Positions 53,761 through 63,371 of a DNA stretch of 64,000 nt are shown one piece after another (position 1 is the stretch's first letter; each line of letters opens with the position of its first letter). The notes under the pieces are model-generated. The model was not told the origin of the DNA. It saw only the letters and a list, made by a program, of their open reading frames with translations, and ran no database searches. The stretch is taken from NCBI RefSeq assembly GCF_021491375.1, contig NZ_JAKEVY010000002.1:620001-684000 (forward strand). Direction: 5' to 3'. The position numbers and the translations under genes were made by a program. The DNA is from Flavihumibacter fluminis. GTDB taxonomy: Bacteria; Bacteroidota; Bacteroidia; Chitinophagales; Chitinophagaceae.

Positions 53761-55917
53761 ATGAAACAGGTTATTCAGAATTTTAAGACCGGAGAACTCT
53801 ATGTTGATGAAGTGCCCTTGCCCAAGCTCTCCAGTGGAATGGTGTTAGTGGAGAATAACTTTTCACTTATCAGTGCCGGAACAGAAAGAAGTACCGTAAA
53901 AGTGGCGCAGGCCAACCTGCTCAACAAAGCAAGGCAGCGTCCCGACCTGGTTGCACAGGTACTGCAAAATGTAAAAAAAGAAGGATGGAAAGCCACACTT
54001 GAAAAAGTGCGCACCAAGCTGGATTCACTGAAAGCGCTCGGTTACAGTACCAGCGGAACGGTGCTATCTTCTCTTGATAGAAATGGGAGTTTCCAAACCG
54101 GCGACCGGGTAGCCTGTGCCGGACTGGATTATGCTTCCCATGCTGAAATCATAGCGGTTCCCCAGAACCTGGTGGCCAAGGTGCCGGATAATGTTAGCTC
54201 TGAAGAAGCATCCTTTACTACATTGGGTGCCATCGCCCTGCAAGGGGTACGCCAGGCAGAACCCAGACTGGGAGAAAAAGTATGTGTAATCGGCCTCGGC
54301 TTGCTGGGTCAGATCACCGGCCAGTTGCTGAAAGCAAATGGCTGTACTGTTTTCGGAATTGATCTTTCGGATTCTTTTGTAAAGATGGCCAATGAATATT
54401 CGGCTGATCTGGCCTTGAACCGGAATGATCCCAACCTGATAGCAGCCTGTGAAAACTTTACCAATGGTCAGGGATTTGACAGTATTATAATTACAGCAGC
54501 TACGCAGTCGAGTGATCCGATCGAACTCTCCACTGAATTGTGCAGAAAGAAAGGCAGAATTGTAGTGGTAGGTGCTGTTAAAATGGATGTGCCCCGTGAC
54601 CCTCACTTTTACAGGAAAGAACTCGAGCTCAGGATTTCCTGTTCTTATGGACCGGGCAGATACGACACCAATTATGAAGAGAACGGGCATGATTATCCCT
54701 TTGCCTATGTGCGCTGGACAGAGCAACGTAACATGGTTGCCTTCCTTGAATTGCTTTCACGCAAACTAATCAATCTGCAACCGCTGATCACTCATGTATT
54801 CGATATAGACGAGGCTGAACAGGCCTATGATATCATATTGGGAAAAGTGAAGGAACCGCATATTGGCATTCTGCTGAAATATGCGCCCAATACAACCAAA
54901 CATGCAACCCGGGTTGAACTGAAAAAAAATCCGCTTGCAACGGTAAATACAGGTTTTATTGGAGCTGGCAGCTTTGCTCAGAGTTACCTGATCCCGAATG
55001 TAAAATCTGCAGGTGGTTCATTGGACGGAGTAGTTACTTCAAGGGGAATCACTGCGAAAAATGTGGCAAATAAATTTGGATTCAATTTCTGCTCTTCGGA
55101 TTTGCAGGATGTGTTAACCAAAGATTCGATTAATACAGTCTTTATTGCAACTCCGCATTCTTCGCATGCAGGGCTTACCATCAAAGCCCTTCAGGCAGGC
55201 AAACACGTGTATGTGGAGAAGCCACTGGCAATGAACGACGATCAACTGGCGGATGTAGTGGAAGCCATGAAGAAGTCTGATAAAACGCTGATGGTTGGCT
55301 TCAACCGCAGGTTTGCGGAAGTGAGTAAAAGAATCAAAGCCGAAATGGCCAATTCAGGCGAACCCATGGTTGTGAATATTCGCGTAAATGGCGGGCATAT
55401 TCCCAAAGATCACTGGATTCAACAACCTGAAATTGGTGGTGGCAGGATTATTGGTGAGATCTGTCATTTTATTGATCTGATGCAATATTTCACGGATGCA
55501 GAACCCATAAAAGTATATGCTGATTGCATCAGTACGCAGAATGCTGCGATCACTCCTGCAGATAATATTTCCATTGTTGTGAAGTTCTCTGATGGATCAG
55601 TTGGAAACCTTACCTACCTGGCTAACGGAGACAAAGGAATGCCTAAAGAACTGATAGAAGTATTCTGTGCAGGAAAGATTGGAGTGATCAATGATTTCCG
55701 GGATGGCCTGCTGTATAAAGCAGGTAAGGAGATCAAACTCAAATCACCCGGAAAAGGACATAAGGAAGAAGTACATGGATTTATTGAATCCCTGCAGAAG
55801 GGCAGTGGCAGTCCGATCAGCTTCCGCTCCATTTGTTTGACCACGCTTACCACTTTCCGGATTTTAGATAGTTTAGCAACCGGCTTACCACAAAATATTG
55901 AATTCAATGAGCAATAA
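53761..55917 (+). CDS. bi-domain oxidoreductase: MDR dehydrogenase fused to Gfo/Idh/MocA
   Basis: This 718-residue protein joins two dinucleotide-binding enzymes. Residues of about 1-375 are a medium-chain alcohol-dehydrogenase-like domain with NAD site VIGLGLLGQITGQLL. Residues of about 398-718 are a Gfo/Idh/MocA domain with FIGAGSFAQSYL, the EKPLAMNDDQL motif and GFNRRFAEV. Similar fusions are found in many capsule and O-antigen clusters, where they are thought to oxidise or epimerise a sugar; the exact reaction is not established. It overlaps the next gene by 11 nt. Confidence 0.9.
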   Translation: MKQVIQNFKTGELYVDEVPLPKLSSGMVLVENNFSLISAGTERSTVKVAQANLLNKARQRPDLVAQVLQNVKKEGWKATLEKVRTKLDSLKALGYSTSGTVLSSLDRNGSFQTGDRVACAGLDYASHAEIIAVPQNLVAKVPDNVSSEEASFTTLGAIALQGVRQAEPRLGEKVCVIGLGLLGQITGQLLKANGCTVFGIDLSDSFVKMANEYSADLALNRNDPNLIAACENFTNGQGFDSIIITAATQSSDPIELSTELCRKKGRIVVVGAVKMDVPRDPHFYRKELELRISCSYGPGRYDTNYEENGHDYPFAYVRWTEQRNMVAFLELLSRKLINLQPLITHVFDIDEAEQAYDIILGKVKEPHIGILLKYAPNTTKHATRVELKKNPLATVNTGFIGAGSFAQSYLIPNVKSAGGSLDGVVTSRGITAKNVANKFGFNFCSSDLQDVLTKDSINTVFIATPHSSHAGLTIKALQAGKHVYVEKPLAMNDDQLADVVEAMKKSDKTLMVGFNRRFAEVSKRIKAEMANSGEPMVVNIRVNGGHIPKDHWIQQPEIGGGRIIGEICHFIDLMQYFTDAEPIKVYADCISTQNAAITPADNISIVVKFSDGSVGNLTYLANGDKGMPKELIEVFCAGKIGVINDFRDGLLYKAGKEIKLKSPGKGHKEEVHGFIESLQKGSGSPISFRSICLTTLTTFRILDSLATGLPQNIEFNEQ

Positions 55918-57118
55918 GATAGCAGCCTCTTTTCAGAAGCTTAAGGAATTCTGTGAGCACGAAGAATTCAAGGGATATGATCCGTATGATGGGTTGAACA
56001 GCAGTTTTTTTCAAAAACTTCCCTGGGCACCCAAAAATCGGTTTGCCCGCCTCGTTTGGATACAGGCATTCAAAAGAATGCCATTGAACCTTCGACCTGT
56101 TGTAGGTATAAAAAAAGAATACAATCCTAAAGCTTTGGGTATTTTCCTTTCCGGATATTGCCAGTTATACAGGATGGATCCAAAAGAGGAATACCTGGAG
56201 CGGATTCGATTTTTTGTAGATAAGATCATTGCCTCGGAAACCCCGGGATACAGTGGTGCCTGTTGGGGATATAATTTCGACTGGGAGTCGCGTGCTTTTT
56301 TTCAACCCAAATTTACACCAACGGTAGTGGCATCTTCTTTTATTGCCAATGCACTACTGGATGCCTACGATATTACAGGAGAACAATGTCTGCTGGATAA
56401 AGCAAGAAGCACCTGTGATTTTTTCCTGAAAGATTTAAACCGGACAGAAGATGCTGATGGCAACTTTGCCTTCTCCTATTCCGGTAATGATAAGGCTATT
56501 GTATTTAATGCTTCCTTACTCGGCAGCCGGTTACTGGCAAGAGTATATCATCATACAGGTGAAGAAGAATTAAAAATTATTGCACGCAAATCAGTTGCCT
56601 TCTGCTGCAATCATCAGAAACCAGATGGTTCCTGGAGTTATGGTACCTATTCCTTTCACCAGTGGATTGATAATTTCCATACCGGATACAACCTGGAATG
56701 TTTAACGGATTATCGTGATTTTACAGGTGACAGAAGTTTTGATGCCGTAATTGAAAAAGGACTGGATTATTATCTGAAAACGTTCTTCACCAGTGAAGGA
56801 ATTTCAAAATACTATAGTAACAAAACCTATCCAATAGATATCCACGCACCTACACAGCTGGTTATTACGCTTGCCAAACTGAATCGGTTCCAGGAGCATA
56901 AAGCGCTTATTGATAAAGTTGTAAACTGGACAATTGATCACATGCAGGATCCACGTGGATATTTCTATTATCAAATCAACAAATATTTTCATTCCAGGAT
57001 TCCTTATATGCGTTGGTCGCAATCCTGGATGTTTTACGCATTGGCTATTTATTTACGCCAGGTAAAGGAATTATCGCGCCAATCTAATCCCCGAGTTGCT
57101 CATGAAAATCTGGTTTGA
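55907..57118 (+). CDS. alpha/alpha-toroid protein of polysaccharide clusters, function unknown
   Basis: This 403-residue protein appears all-helical with repeated paired helices, as in (alpha/alpha)6 toroids of lyases, glycosidases and epimerases. Notable segments are GYSGACWGYNFDWESR, TPTVVASSFIANALLDAY, HQKPDGSWSYGTYSF (a QxxDGSW-type motif) and QWIDNFHTGYNLE. There is no signal peptide. No catalytic set can be assigned. The ATG at 55907 is preferred to a TTG at 55898. In related clusters a heparinase II/III-like protein often follows the bi-domain oxidoreductase; this looks like the toroid half without the C-terminal beta-sheet domain. Confidence 0.72.
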   Translation: MSNKIAASFQKLKEFCEHEEFKGYDPYDGLNSSFFQKLPWAPKNRFARLVWIQAFKRMPLNLRPVVGIKKEYNPKALGIFLSGYCQLYRMDPKEEYLERIRFFVDKIIASETPGYSGACWGYNFDWESRAFFQPKFTPTVVASSFIANALLDAYDITGEQCLLDKARSTCDFFLKDLNRTEDADGNFAFSYSGNDKAIVFNASLLGSRLLARVYHHTGEEELKIIARKSVAFCCNHQKPDGSWSYGTYSFHQWIDNFHTGYNLECLTDYRDFTGDRSFDAVIEKGLDYYLKTFFTSEGISKYYSNKTYPIDIHAPTQLVITLAKLNRFQEHKALIDKVVNWTIDHMQDPRGYFYYQINKYFHSRIPYMRWSQSWMFYALAIYLRQVKELSRQSNPRVAHENLV

Positions 57119-58127
57119 TCTATCCAATTCCCCGCATATCAACATGTTTCATGACATGATCAGGGATCTTGAAGCCCGGGGTCATGAAGTGTTGATTACC
57201 TGCAGGCCACTTGCCAATACAATTGACCTGCTAAAGCAGCGAAATCTGGAGTATCATGTAGTGGGAGAGCATTATGGCAAGAATCTCTACAAGAAATTAT
57301 TCGGTTATCCCATCAGGGTAAATCAACTCAGAAAGTTTTTAAAGAATAAGCATATTGACCTTGCTGTTTCGCAGTCTTCTTTTCATTCTCCGGTAGTTGC
57401 AAAACTGCTCGGAGTTCCTTCTATATATACGAATGATAATGAACATGCAATGGGGAATATCCCTTGTTTCATGTTTGCTAACCTCGTGTTGATACCGGAA
57501 AATCTGCCAGTTGAAAAAATTGTCAAAAAAGGAGGATCTGCCAAACGGATCAAACAATATCCGGGTGTAAAGGAAGGGATTTATCTATGGCAGAAAGGGG
57601 AGCAGATACATGCGGCCCGAAAGCAAAATCCGGCGGATAATAAAACTATTTATGTTCGTCCGGAGCCCTTGACAGCGCAGTATTACAAAGGGGGATTGAA
57701 TTTCCTGGACAGTACCTTGGAGGCATTGCAAGATCGTTTTTCAATTACGATATTACCCAGGGATAAAACACAACTCGAACATTACCGGCAATCCAAATTT
57801 TCGGGTATACGGGTTCCGGATAAACCAATGCATTTTGATCAGATCGCAAAAGAATGCAGTTTGTTCATCGGCGCGGGTGGATCCATGACTCGGGAACTGG
57901 CTATTTTGGGAATCCCAACCATTTCAGTATACCAGGATGAACTACTGGAGGTTGACAAATTTTTGCTGGAAGAAGGAATTATGGCACATGAGCCCAACCT
58001 GAAACCGGAAACAGTTGAGCAGATGATACAGTCGCTGGAAAACAAAGAACCGGATTTGCAACTGATGCAAAAAGGCAAACAGGCATACGATTTATTTATA
58101 AGTGAAATTTTAAACTACAACAGATAA
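57102..58127 (+). CDS. DUF354 protein (GT-B-like)
   Basis: This 341-residue protein matches the DUF354 family: the opening KIWFDLSNSPHINMFHDMI, GHEVLITCRPLANTIDLL, the AVSQSSFHSPVVAKLLGVPSIYTND segment and, near the end, LFIGAGGSMTRELAILGIP. The fold is GT-B-like, resembling UDP-GlcNAc 2-epimerase and glycosyltransferases, but the reaction is unknown. It overlaps the toroid gene by 17 nt and shares TAATG with the next gene. The ATG at 57102 was chosen over a TTG at 57096. Confidence 0.83.
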   Translation: MKIWFDLSNSPHINMFHDMIRDLEARGHEVLITCRPLANTIDLLKQRNLEYHVVGEHYGKNLYKKLFGYPIRVNQLRKFLKNKHIDLAVSQSSFHSPVVAKLLGVPSIYTNDNEHAMGNIPCFMFANLVLIPENLPVEKIVKKGGSAKRIKQYPGVKEGIYLWQKGEQIHAARKQNPADNKTIYVRPEPLTAQYYKGGLNFLDSTLEALQDRFSITILPRDKTQLEHYRQSKFSGIRVPDKPMHFDQIAKECSLFIGAGGSMTRELAILGIPTISVYQDELLEVDKFLLEEGIMAHEPNLKPETVEQMIQSLENKEPDLQLMQKGKQAYDLFISEILNYNR

Positions 58128-59137
58128 TGGTAAAAGTCGGATTGATCGGAGCGGGTAAAATGGGAATCTCTCATCTCGCAATATTGGGTGCGCATCCTGA
58201 TGCTGAAGTGGTGGGTGTTTGTGATACCTCCAAAATGGTAATAGAAGCATTGGAAAAATACAGTCCGTTTCCCTGTTTTACAGATTATAAAAAAATGCTG
58301 CAGCAATCCAAACCGGATGCAGTAGTAGTGGCGGTTCCTACCAAATATCATGCTTCCATGGTGAAGGAATTGTTGCAAATGGGAATACATGTATTTGTAG
58401 AAAAGCCTTTCTGTCTTCGTCCTGAAGAAGGAGTGGAACTGATTCAACTGGCAAAGTCCAGGAACCTGGTAAACCAGGTGGGATATCATAATAAATTCGT
58501 TGGCACTTTTGAAGAAGTAAAACGTTTGTTGAATGCTGGTGCCATTGGTGATATTTATCATTTTATGGGGCAGGCATACGGTCCGGTGGTGATCAAGCCC
58601 AAACAGGATACCTGGCGTTCCAATCCCGAAGAAGGTGGGGGCTGTTTAATGGATTATGCATCGCATGTGATTGACTTAATCAACTACCTGCTTTCACCAG
58701 TGCAGTCGGTGCAAAGCAGTAGTCTCAAATCGATTTTTTCCAAACAGGTAGATGATGCTGTATATGCCATGATGTCGTTACAAAATGGGGTATCCGGAAT
58801 TTTATCTGTAAACTGGAGTGATGAAACGCATCGTAAGATGACAACTTCTGTCAGCATCAATGGAACTAAAGGAAAGATTGTTTCGGATGCGAACGAGTTA
58901 AAAGTATATTTCAAAGATGCCGCCTGTCCTGCAGGTTACAGTCGCGGCTGGAATGTTAAATATGTTACTGACCTGACTGCTCCTGTTGATTATTATCTCC
59001 GTGGAGAAGAATATTCTGCGCAAATGGATCACTTTATAAAAGCGATCCAGGGTAAGGTGCCGAATGAAGTGAACTCATTTGAATCCGCAGCAAAAACAGA
59101 CAATGCCATTGCCTTAATCAGAAAAGCACAACAGTGA
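58127..59137 (+). CDS. Gfo/Idh/MocA-family NAD(P)-dependent sugar oxidoreductase
   Basis: This 336-residue protein has the N-terminal Rossmann motif GLIGAGKMGISHLAIL, the VEKPFCLRPEEG motif with the catalytic-site Lys, and the GGGCLMDYASHVIDLINYLL block that carries the conserved His. It probably oxidises or reduces a nucleotide sugar at C3 or a related position. It is a second Gfo/Idh enzyme in addition to that in the bi-domain protein. Start and stop both overlap neighbours by one base (TAATG, TGATG). Confidence 0.9.
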   Translation: MVKVGLIGAGKMGISHLAILGAHPDAEVVGVCDTSKMVIEALEKYSPFPCFTDYKKMLQQSKPDAVVVAVPTKYHASMVKELLQMGIHVFVEKPFCLRPEEGVELIQLAKSRNLVNQVGYHNKFVGTFEEVKRLLNAGAIGDIYHFMGQAYGPVVIKPKQDTWRSNPEEGGGCLMDYASHVIDLINYLLSPVQSVQSSSLKSIFSKQVDDAVYAMMSLQNGVSGILSVNWSDETHRKMTTSVSINGTKGKIVSDANELKVYFKDAACPAGYSRGWNVKYVTDLTAPVDYYLRGEEYSAQMDHFIKAIQGKVPNEVNSFESAAKTDNAIALIRKAQQ

Positions 59138-60018
59138 TGAAGATGGAAAGAATATTATTCGGAGATAACCAGTTTTTTGCGGTCAACCATATTTCAGATG
59201 AAAAGTCGATGGCACAGTCTATCCGCTTTAAAGATGATGCTGCCATCATTAAGACGCTGGATCATGCTATGGACGCAGGCATCCAGACCTTTATGTGTAC
59301 TACACACGACCGGATTGCCAATATTTGCGAAGTGATTCGGCAGCAACCGGAAAAATATAAGGATTTCAAGATTTATCCCTGTATGCCGTATGCGCATAAG
59401 TATGCCAATGCTGTTACGGAATTGGGCATCATGGGTACGATTAAACAATATGTTCCTGGTAACTTTTTTGGATCCCTGTTTAAGGGAGGGGTAGCCTTCC
59501 TTTCTAAAGATTTTCTTTCCATCATGGAATTACTGATTGATGCTGAAATGAAAATGTTCAAGGGTATCAATACACCCGTTATTTTTTTGCAGAACGTGGT
59601 TACTGATTTGCTACTTGGATTGGGCATGAAAGATATCCTGGTTGCCTTTCATGATTATGTGAAAAAAAAGTACAATGCGGAAGCCGGATTTATTACGATG
59701 AACATGCCTGCTTTGTTAAATATGCTGGAAGAAGGTGGTGTTAAGAACCCGATAATTTGTGCATCTATCAACAAGGTCGGATTCCGTATGTCAGGTGGTA
59801 AGGAATTATACGAAGAAACCCTTCGCACCCGGCAGTTCCGGGCCATTGCCATGCAGGTACTTGCCGGAGGAGCAGTGTCTCCGAAAGAAGCAATCGAATA
59901 CGTATGCGGATTACCGAATATAGAATCCATTTTGTTTGGTGCTTCTTCGAGGACAAATATCAATGATACAGTATACCTGATTCATAAATATGACCAGGTT
60001 TACACTACTACCCCTTAA
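59137..60018 (+). CDS. TIM-barrel (aldo-keto reductase-like) protein of unknown function
   Basis: This 293-residue protein has alternating strand-helix segments of a TIM barrel: RILFGDNQFFAVNH at the start, ALDHAMDAGIQTFMC-type and KIYPCMPYAHKYANA units, and ALLNMLEEGGVKNPIICASINKVG. The C-terminal ESILFGASSRTNINDTV resembles the NADPH-binding end of aldo-keto reductases, but the usual Asp-Tyr-Lys-His catalytic set could not be located. It is tightly linked to the Gfo/Idh gene (TGATG), so both may act on one sugar intermediate. ATG at 59137 was preferred to GTG at 59134. Confidence 0.7.
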   Translation: MKMERILFGDNQFFAVNHISDEKSMAQSIRFKDDAAIIKTLDHAMDAGIQTFMCTTHDRIANICEVIRQQPEKYKDFKIYPCMPYAHKYANAVTELGIMGTIKQYVPGNFFGSLFKGGVAFLSKDFLSIMELLIDAEMKMFKGINTPVIFLQNVVTDLLLGLGMKDILVAFHDYVKKKYNAEAGFITMNMPALLNMLEEGGVKNPIICASINKVGFRMSGGKELYEETLRTRQFRAIAMQVLAGGAVSPKEAIEYVCGLPNIESILFGASSRTNINDTVYLIHKYDQVYTTTP

Positions 60019-60027
60019 TACTCGTAC

Positions 60028-61122
60028 ATGAAAATTACCATTGTTGCGGGAGCACGCCCCAACTTTATGAAAATTGCACCGATCATTAAATCGATCCATT
60101 GTCGGAAGGCGGCAGGTGCTTCTATTGAATACCGGCTTGTTCATACAGGTCAGCATTACGATAAAAAGATGAGTGCTGACTTCTTTGAACAATTAGGAAT
60201 TCCTGAACCGCATGCCAACCTCGAGGCCGGAGGTGGAAGCCAGGCAGAGCAAACGGCTGCCATCATGGTGCGATTCGAAAAAGAATTAATGGAGCATCGT
60301 CCCAATCTGATCCTGGTTGTAGGAGATGTTACCTCCACGATGGCCTGCACCATCACAGCTAAGAAACTTTGTATTGATGCTGTACATGTGGAGGCGGGTA
60401 TCCGATCCGGCGATATGACCATGCCTGAGGAAATCAACCGGATTGTGACGGATTCCATTACCGATCATTTTTTTACTACCAGTGAAGTTGCCAATGAACA
60501 CCTGCGCAAATCAGGTGTAGCTGAGAACCGGATTCATTTTGTTGGAAACACAATGATTGATACGCTGCACCAGAATCTCAACAGATTGGTACAACCTGAA
60601 CTCTGGAATGCTGCTGCGTTGCAGGAAAAGAAGTTTTTTTTGCTAACGTTGCATCGTCCGGCAAATGTGGATGATCCGGCCAACCTGAATCATTTACTGG
60701 ATACCATTATGCGTTGCACCGGTGATTTACCAGTTGTTTTCCCCGTGCATCCAAGAACAAAAAAAATTCTCGACAGTATCGGTTTTCAGAATGAGAAACT
60801 GGTACTGGCAGAACCTATGCCATATCTTGAATTTATATACCTGGTAAAAAATGCACTTGCTGTGATTACAGATTCAGGTGGCATTACTGAGGAAGCTACA
60901 GTTTTGCATGTGCCTTGCATGACGATGCGGGATTCTACAGAAAGGCCTGAAACGGTGACGATGGGTACCAATGAACTGATTGGTACAGATCCCACCAAAC
61001 TGGAACCTTATCTTGAAAAAATAATGAAGGGAACCTGGAAAACAGGGGCTGTTCCACCCTTGTGGGATGGAAAAACGTCGGATCGGATCGTTAAAAAACT
61101 GGAAGAACTTTATAATTCATGA
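60028..61122 (+). CDS. wecB: UDP-N-acetylglucosamine 2-epimerase (non-hydrolysing)
   Basis: This 364-residue protein interconverts UDP-GlcNAc and UDP-ManNAc. Signatures are the opening VAGARPNFMKIAPI, LVHTGQHYDKKM, HVEAGIRSGDMTMPEEINR with active-site acidic residues, LLTLHRPANVDDP and the uridine-site TDSGGITEEA. The length is typical. It suggests a ManNAc-derived sugar in the polymer. No UDP-ManNAc dehydrogenase is in the window. Its stop overlaps the next start (ATGA). Confidence 0.94.
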   Translation: MKITIVAGARPNFMKIAPIIKSIHCRKAAGASIEYRLVHTGQHYDKKMSADFFEQLGIPEPHANLEAGGGSQAEQTAAIMVRFEKELMEHRPNLILVVGDVTSTMACTITAKKLCIDAVHVEAGIRSGDMTMPEEINRIVTDSITDHFFTTSEVANEHLRKSGVAENRIHFVGNTMIDTLHQNLNRLVQPELWNAAALQEKKFFLLTLHRPANVDDPANLNHLLDTIMRCTGDLPVVFPVHPRTKKILDSIGFQNEKLVLAEPMPYLEFIYLVKNALAVITDSGGITEEATVLHVPCMTMRDSTERPETVTMGTNELIGTDPTKLEPYLEKIMKGTWKTGAVPPLWDGKTSDRIVKKLEELYNS

Positions 61123-62504
61123 ACAAACTCTCCTACGTTTTTTACAGAACCATGTTATGGCTCTGGGATATTTTTTCCCTGAACCTGGTATTGATACTGG
61201 CTGGTTTTTTTGTTGAACGGGCAGAAGCGTTTAGCCAGGCACCTTATCATGTGTTTTTTGCTGTTATCAACCTTGCGTGGATAGCATCTACCTATCTTAC
61301 CGGGCTTTATCTGGCACAGGATTGGCTGGATTTTGAAGGTTTCAGCAAACGAACCATTAAGGCCTATCTGATCACACTGCTCATATTATTCTTCTTCACG
61401 TTCATTTATCATTTCCCTTATTCCAGGTTATACATTCTGGTGGTGGTTGGTGGCTTTGCCGGGCTTCTGACGATCAACAGAATTGCATTTAATATCTTGA
61501 TCTTTTTTCTCCGGAGCAGATTCCGTCTTCAGAAAAATGTAGTGATTCTTGGATACAATGACAACTCAAAGCGGTTGCTCCGTTATTTTCGGGAAGAGTC
61601 AAAATTTGTTCATGTTGCCGGCTGTTTTGAAGATGAAGAAAGAGTAATAAAGGATGAAAATTTTCCAATCAAGGGAAATCTCAATGAAGTGATGCCTTTT
61701 GTGCTGGAAAACAAGGTAACGGAAATCTATTCCACTCTTGCCCCGGAGCACTTTCCGGATCTGTATGAATTGGCAAAACAGGCTGAAAACCAGTTTGTGC
61801 ATTTCCGTTTTGTTCCGGATTATAAAATTTTTGTGAACCGCAATATCTACGTGGATTTCATTGATAATATTCCTGTTTTATCACTTCGGAACGAACCACT
61901 GGAAGATACTGGTAACCGGATTAAGAAAAGACTCTTTGATATCGCATTCAGCAGCCTGGTAATCGTGTTCCTGTTGTCCTGGCTGATACCTATCATCGCA
62001 ATCCTGATTAAGCTGAGTTCAAAAGGTCCTGTATTTTTTACGCAGATGCGATCTGGTAAAAGCAATCAACCATTCCTCTGTATCAAGTTCAGGAGTTTGC
62101 GGATGAATGATGATGCCAACAAAAAACAGGTTACCCGCAATGATGACCGTGTTACCAAAATCGGACGGTTTATGCGGAAGACGAACCTGGATGAATTACC
62201 ACAGTTTTTCAATGTATTTATGGGAGATATGTCGGTAGTGGGCCCGCGTCCGCACATGCTCAAACATACCGAAGATTTCGCCAATATTTACAAGCAATAC
62301 ATGATCCGTCATTTTGTGAAACCCGGAGTTACCGGCTGGGCACAGGTCAACGGATTTCGTGGTGAGATCACCGATAACCTGTTTCTGAAAAAGCGTATCG
62401 AGCATGATATCTGGTATATGGAGAACTGGACCCTCATGCTGGATATGAAGATCATCCTGATGACAGCTTTTCTTTCTGTAAAAGGTGATAAGAACGCGTT
62501 CTGA
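61119..62504 (+). CDS. initiating polyprenyl-phosphate sugar phosphotransferase (WcaJ/WbaP type)
   Basis: This 461-residue protein starts repeat-unit synthesis by moving a sugar-1-phosphate to undecaprenyl phosphate. Four N-terminal TM helices lead into a Rossmann-like domain (NVVILGYNDNSKRLLRYF), then a fifth TM and the bacterial sugar transferase domain with KFRSLRMNDD, KTNLDELPQFFNVFMGDMS, VGPRPHM and KPGVTGWAQVNGFRGE. It is the last gene of the operon and directly abuts the stop of the convergent HU-like gene, with no terminator hairpin evident between them. The sugar may be glucose or galactose; it cannot be decided. Confidence 0.94.
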   Translation: MNKLSYVFYRTMLWLWDIFSLNLVLILAGFFVERAEAFSQAPYHVFFAVINLAWIASTYLTGLYLAQDWLDFEGFSKRTIKAYLITLLILFFFTFIYHFPYSRLYILVVVGGFAGLLTINRIAFNILIFFLRSRFRLQKNVVILGYNDNSKRLLRYFREESKFVHVAGCFEDEERVIKDENFPIKGNLNEVMPFVLENKVTEIYSTLAPEHFPDLYELAKQAENQFVHFRFVPDYKIFVNRNIYVDFIDNIPVLSLRNEPLEDTGNRIKKRLFDIAFSSLVIVFLLSWLIPIIAILIKLSSKGPVFFTQMRSGKSNQPFLCIKFRSLRMNDDANKKQVTRNDDRVTKIGRFMRKTNLDELPQFFNVFMGDMSVVGPRPHMLKHTEDFANIYKQYMIRHFVKPGVTGWAQVNGFRGEITDNLFLKKRIEHDIWYMENWTLMLDMKIILMTAFLSVKGDKNAF

Positions 62505-63371
62505 TTAATTTCCTTCCTTCTCTACCAATACCACGCGGCTTGCATAAAAAATCCGCAGGGAATCTTTAATCCTCGTCGTATCTGCAACGGTAGCTGGCAG
62601 TGAAAAATACAATTTGAATGTAACAGAATCTGCTGTCTCCATTTTAATACCACTTTTGATTTCCAACAGTTGATTGTAACGACGCAACGCCCTCGCTTTT
62701 TTGTTGGTGGTTTCAATGATGAATTTATAGCGATTGGCCGCTGTAACAGCGTTCAGTCTGCTTGTATCAATCAGTGGTCGGCGACTCACTGAATCAACTG
62801 TTGCCACAACTGTGGTATCGGTTTGCAGAACAGGTTCCGGCTGAATGCTGGTTACTGTTTCTGTGTTTTCTTTTTCTTCTGCTCCCTTCTGCGACCATTT
62901 CCATCCTCCCCAGATCACGATGCCCAGGGTTGCTGCGATACCCAAAAAGATTGCCAATTTTCTTCCAATTCCTGATCCGCCATCATATCGCGGATTTTCC
63001 TCAAATACCGAAGTTTTTTTGGTCTCCGGCATGCGCTCATCAAGGCGCTCCATTACCATGTCTCCGGGCGTGAATTCAATTGAGCCCTCCTTCGCTTTTA
63101 CCAGCGTACCAATTCCCTCCATGTAAAGAGCCTTTCCGATATTGAGAAATTGACTGTTCAGCATGATATAGGATTCCAGGTCGGATTTCGCCAGAGCGGT
63201 CATTTTGCCGGTGTGGGTTCTGATAAATTCCACCAGTTCCGGATTCAGATCAGTGTCTGCCGAATTGCTGAACTGAATACCGCCGTTTTCCATGGTGAAA
63301 GTTCCTATTCCGGGTAAACTCAGTCGCTTCTGCTGGTATAAGTATTGCGTAACGAGGTGATCAATTTTCAA
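62505..63371 (-). CDS. HU/CCDC81-like domain membrane protein
   Basis: The N-terminal part (LVTQYLYQQKRLSLPGIGTF) resembles the HU-CCDC81 domain of Bacteroidota proteins. It continues to a second lobe (MEGIGTLVKAKEGSIEF), a TM helix (LAIFLGIAATLGIVIWGGW), an acidic linker and a C-terminal SPOR-like region (YKFIIETTNKKARALRRYNQL to FYASRVVLV). A role in envelope or division-linked organisation is suggested by the family layout only. No ATG is available: the frame is open from a TTG at 63407, and TTGs at 63398 and 63371 are alternatives. The last is chosen because homologues start near KIDHLV. Confidence 0.8.
   Translation of the reverse strand: MKIDHLVTQYLYQQKRLSLPGIGTFTMENGGIQFSNSADTDLNPELVEFIRTHTGKMTALAKSDLESYIMLNSQFLNIGKALYMEGIGTLVKAKEGSIEFTPGDMVMERLDERMPETKKTSVFEENPRYDGGSGIGRKLAIFLGIAATLGIVIWGGWKWSQKGAEEKENTETVTSIQPEPVLQTDTTVVATVDSVSRRPLIDTSRLNAVTAANRYKFIIETTNKKARALRRYNQLLEIKSGIKMETADSVTFKLYFSLPATVADTTRIKDSLRIFYASRVVLVEKEGN

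Noticed and set aside
54064-54726. A 220-residue minus-strand frame inside the bi-domain oxidoreductase gene
   Set aside because: The opposite strand encodes conserved dehydrogenase motifs; this frame has no recognisable protein features.
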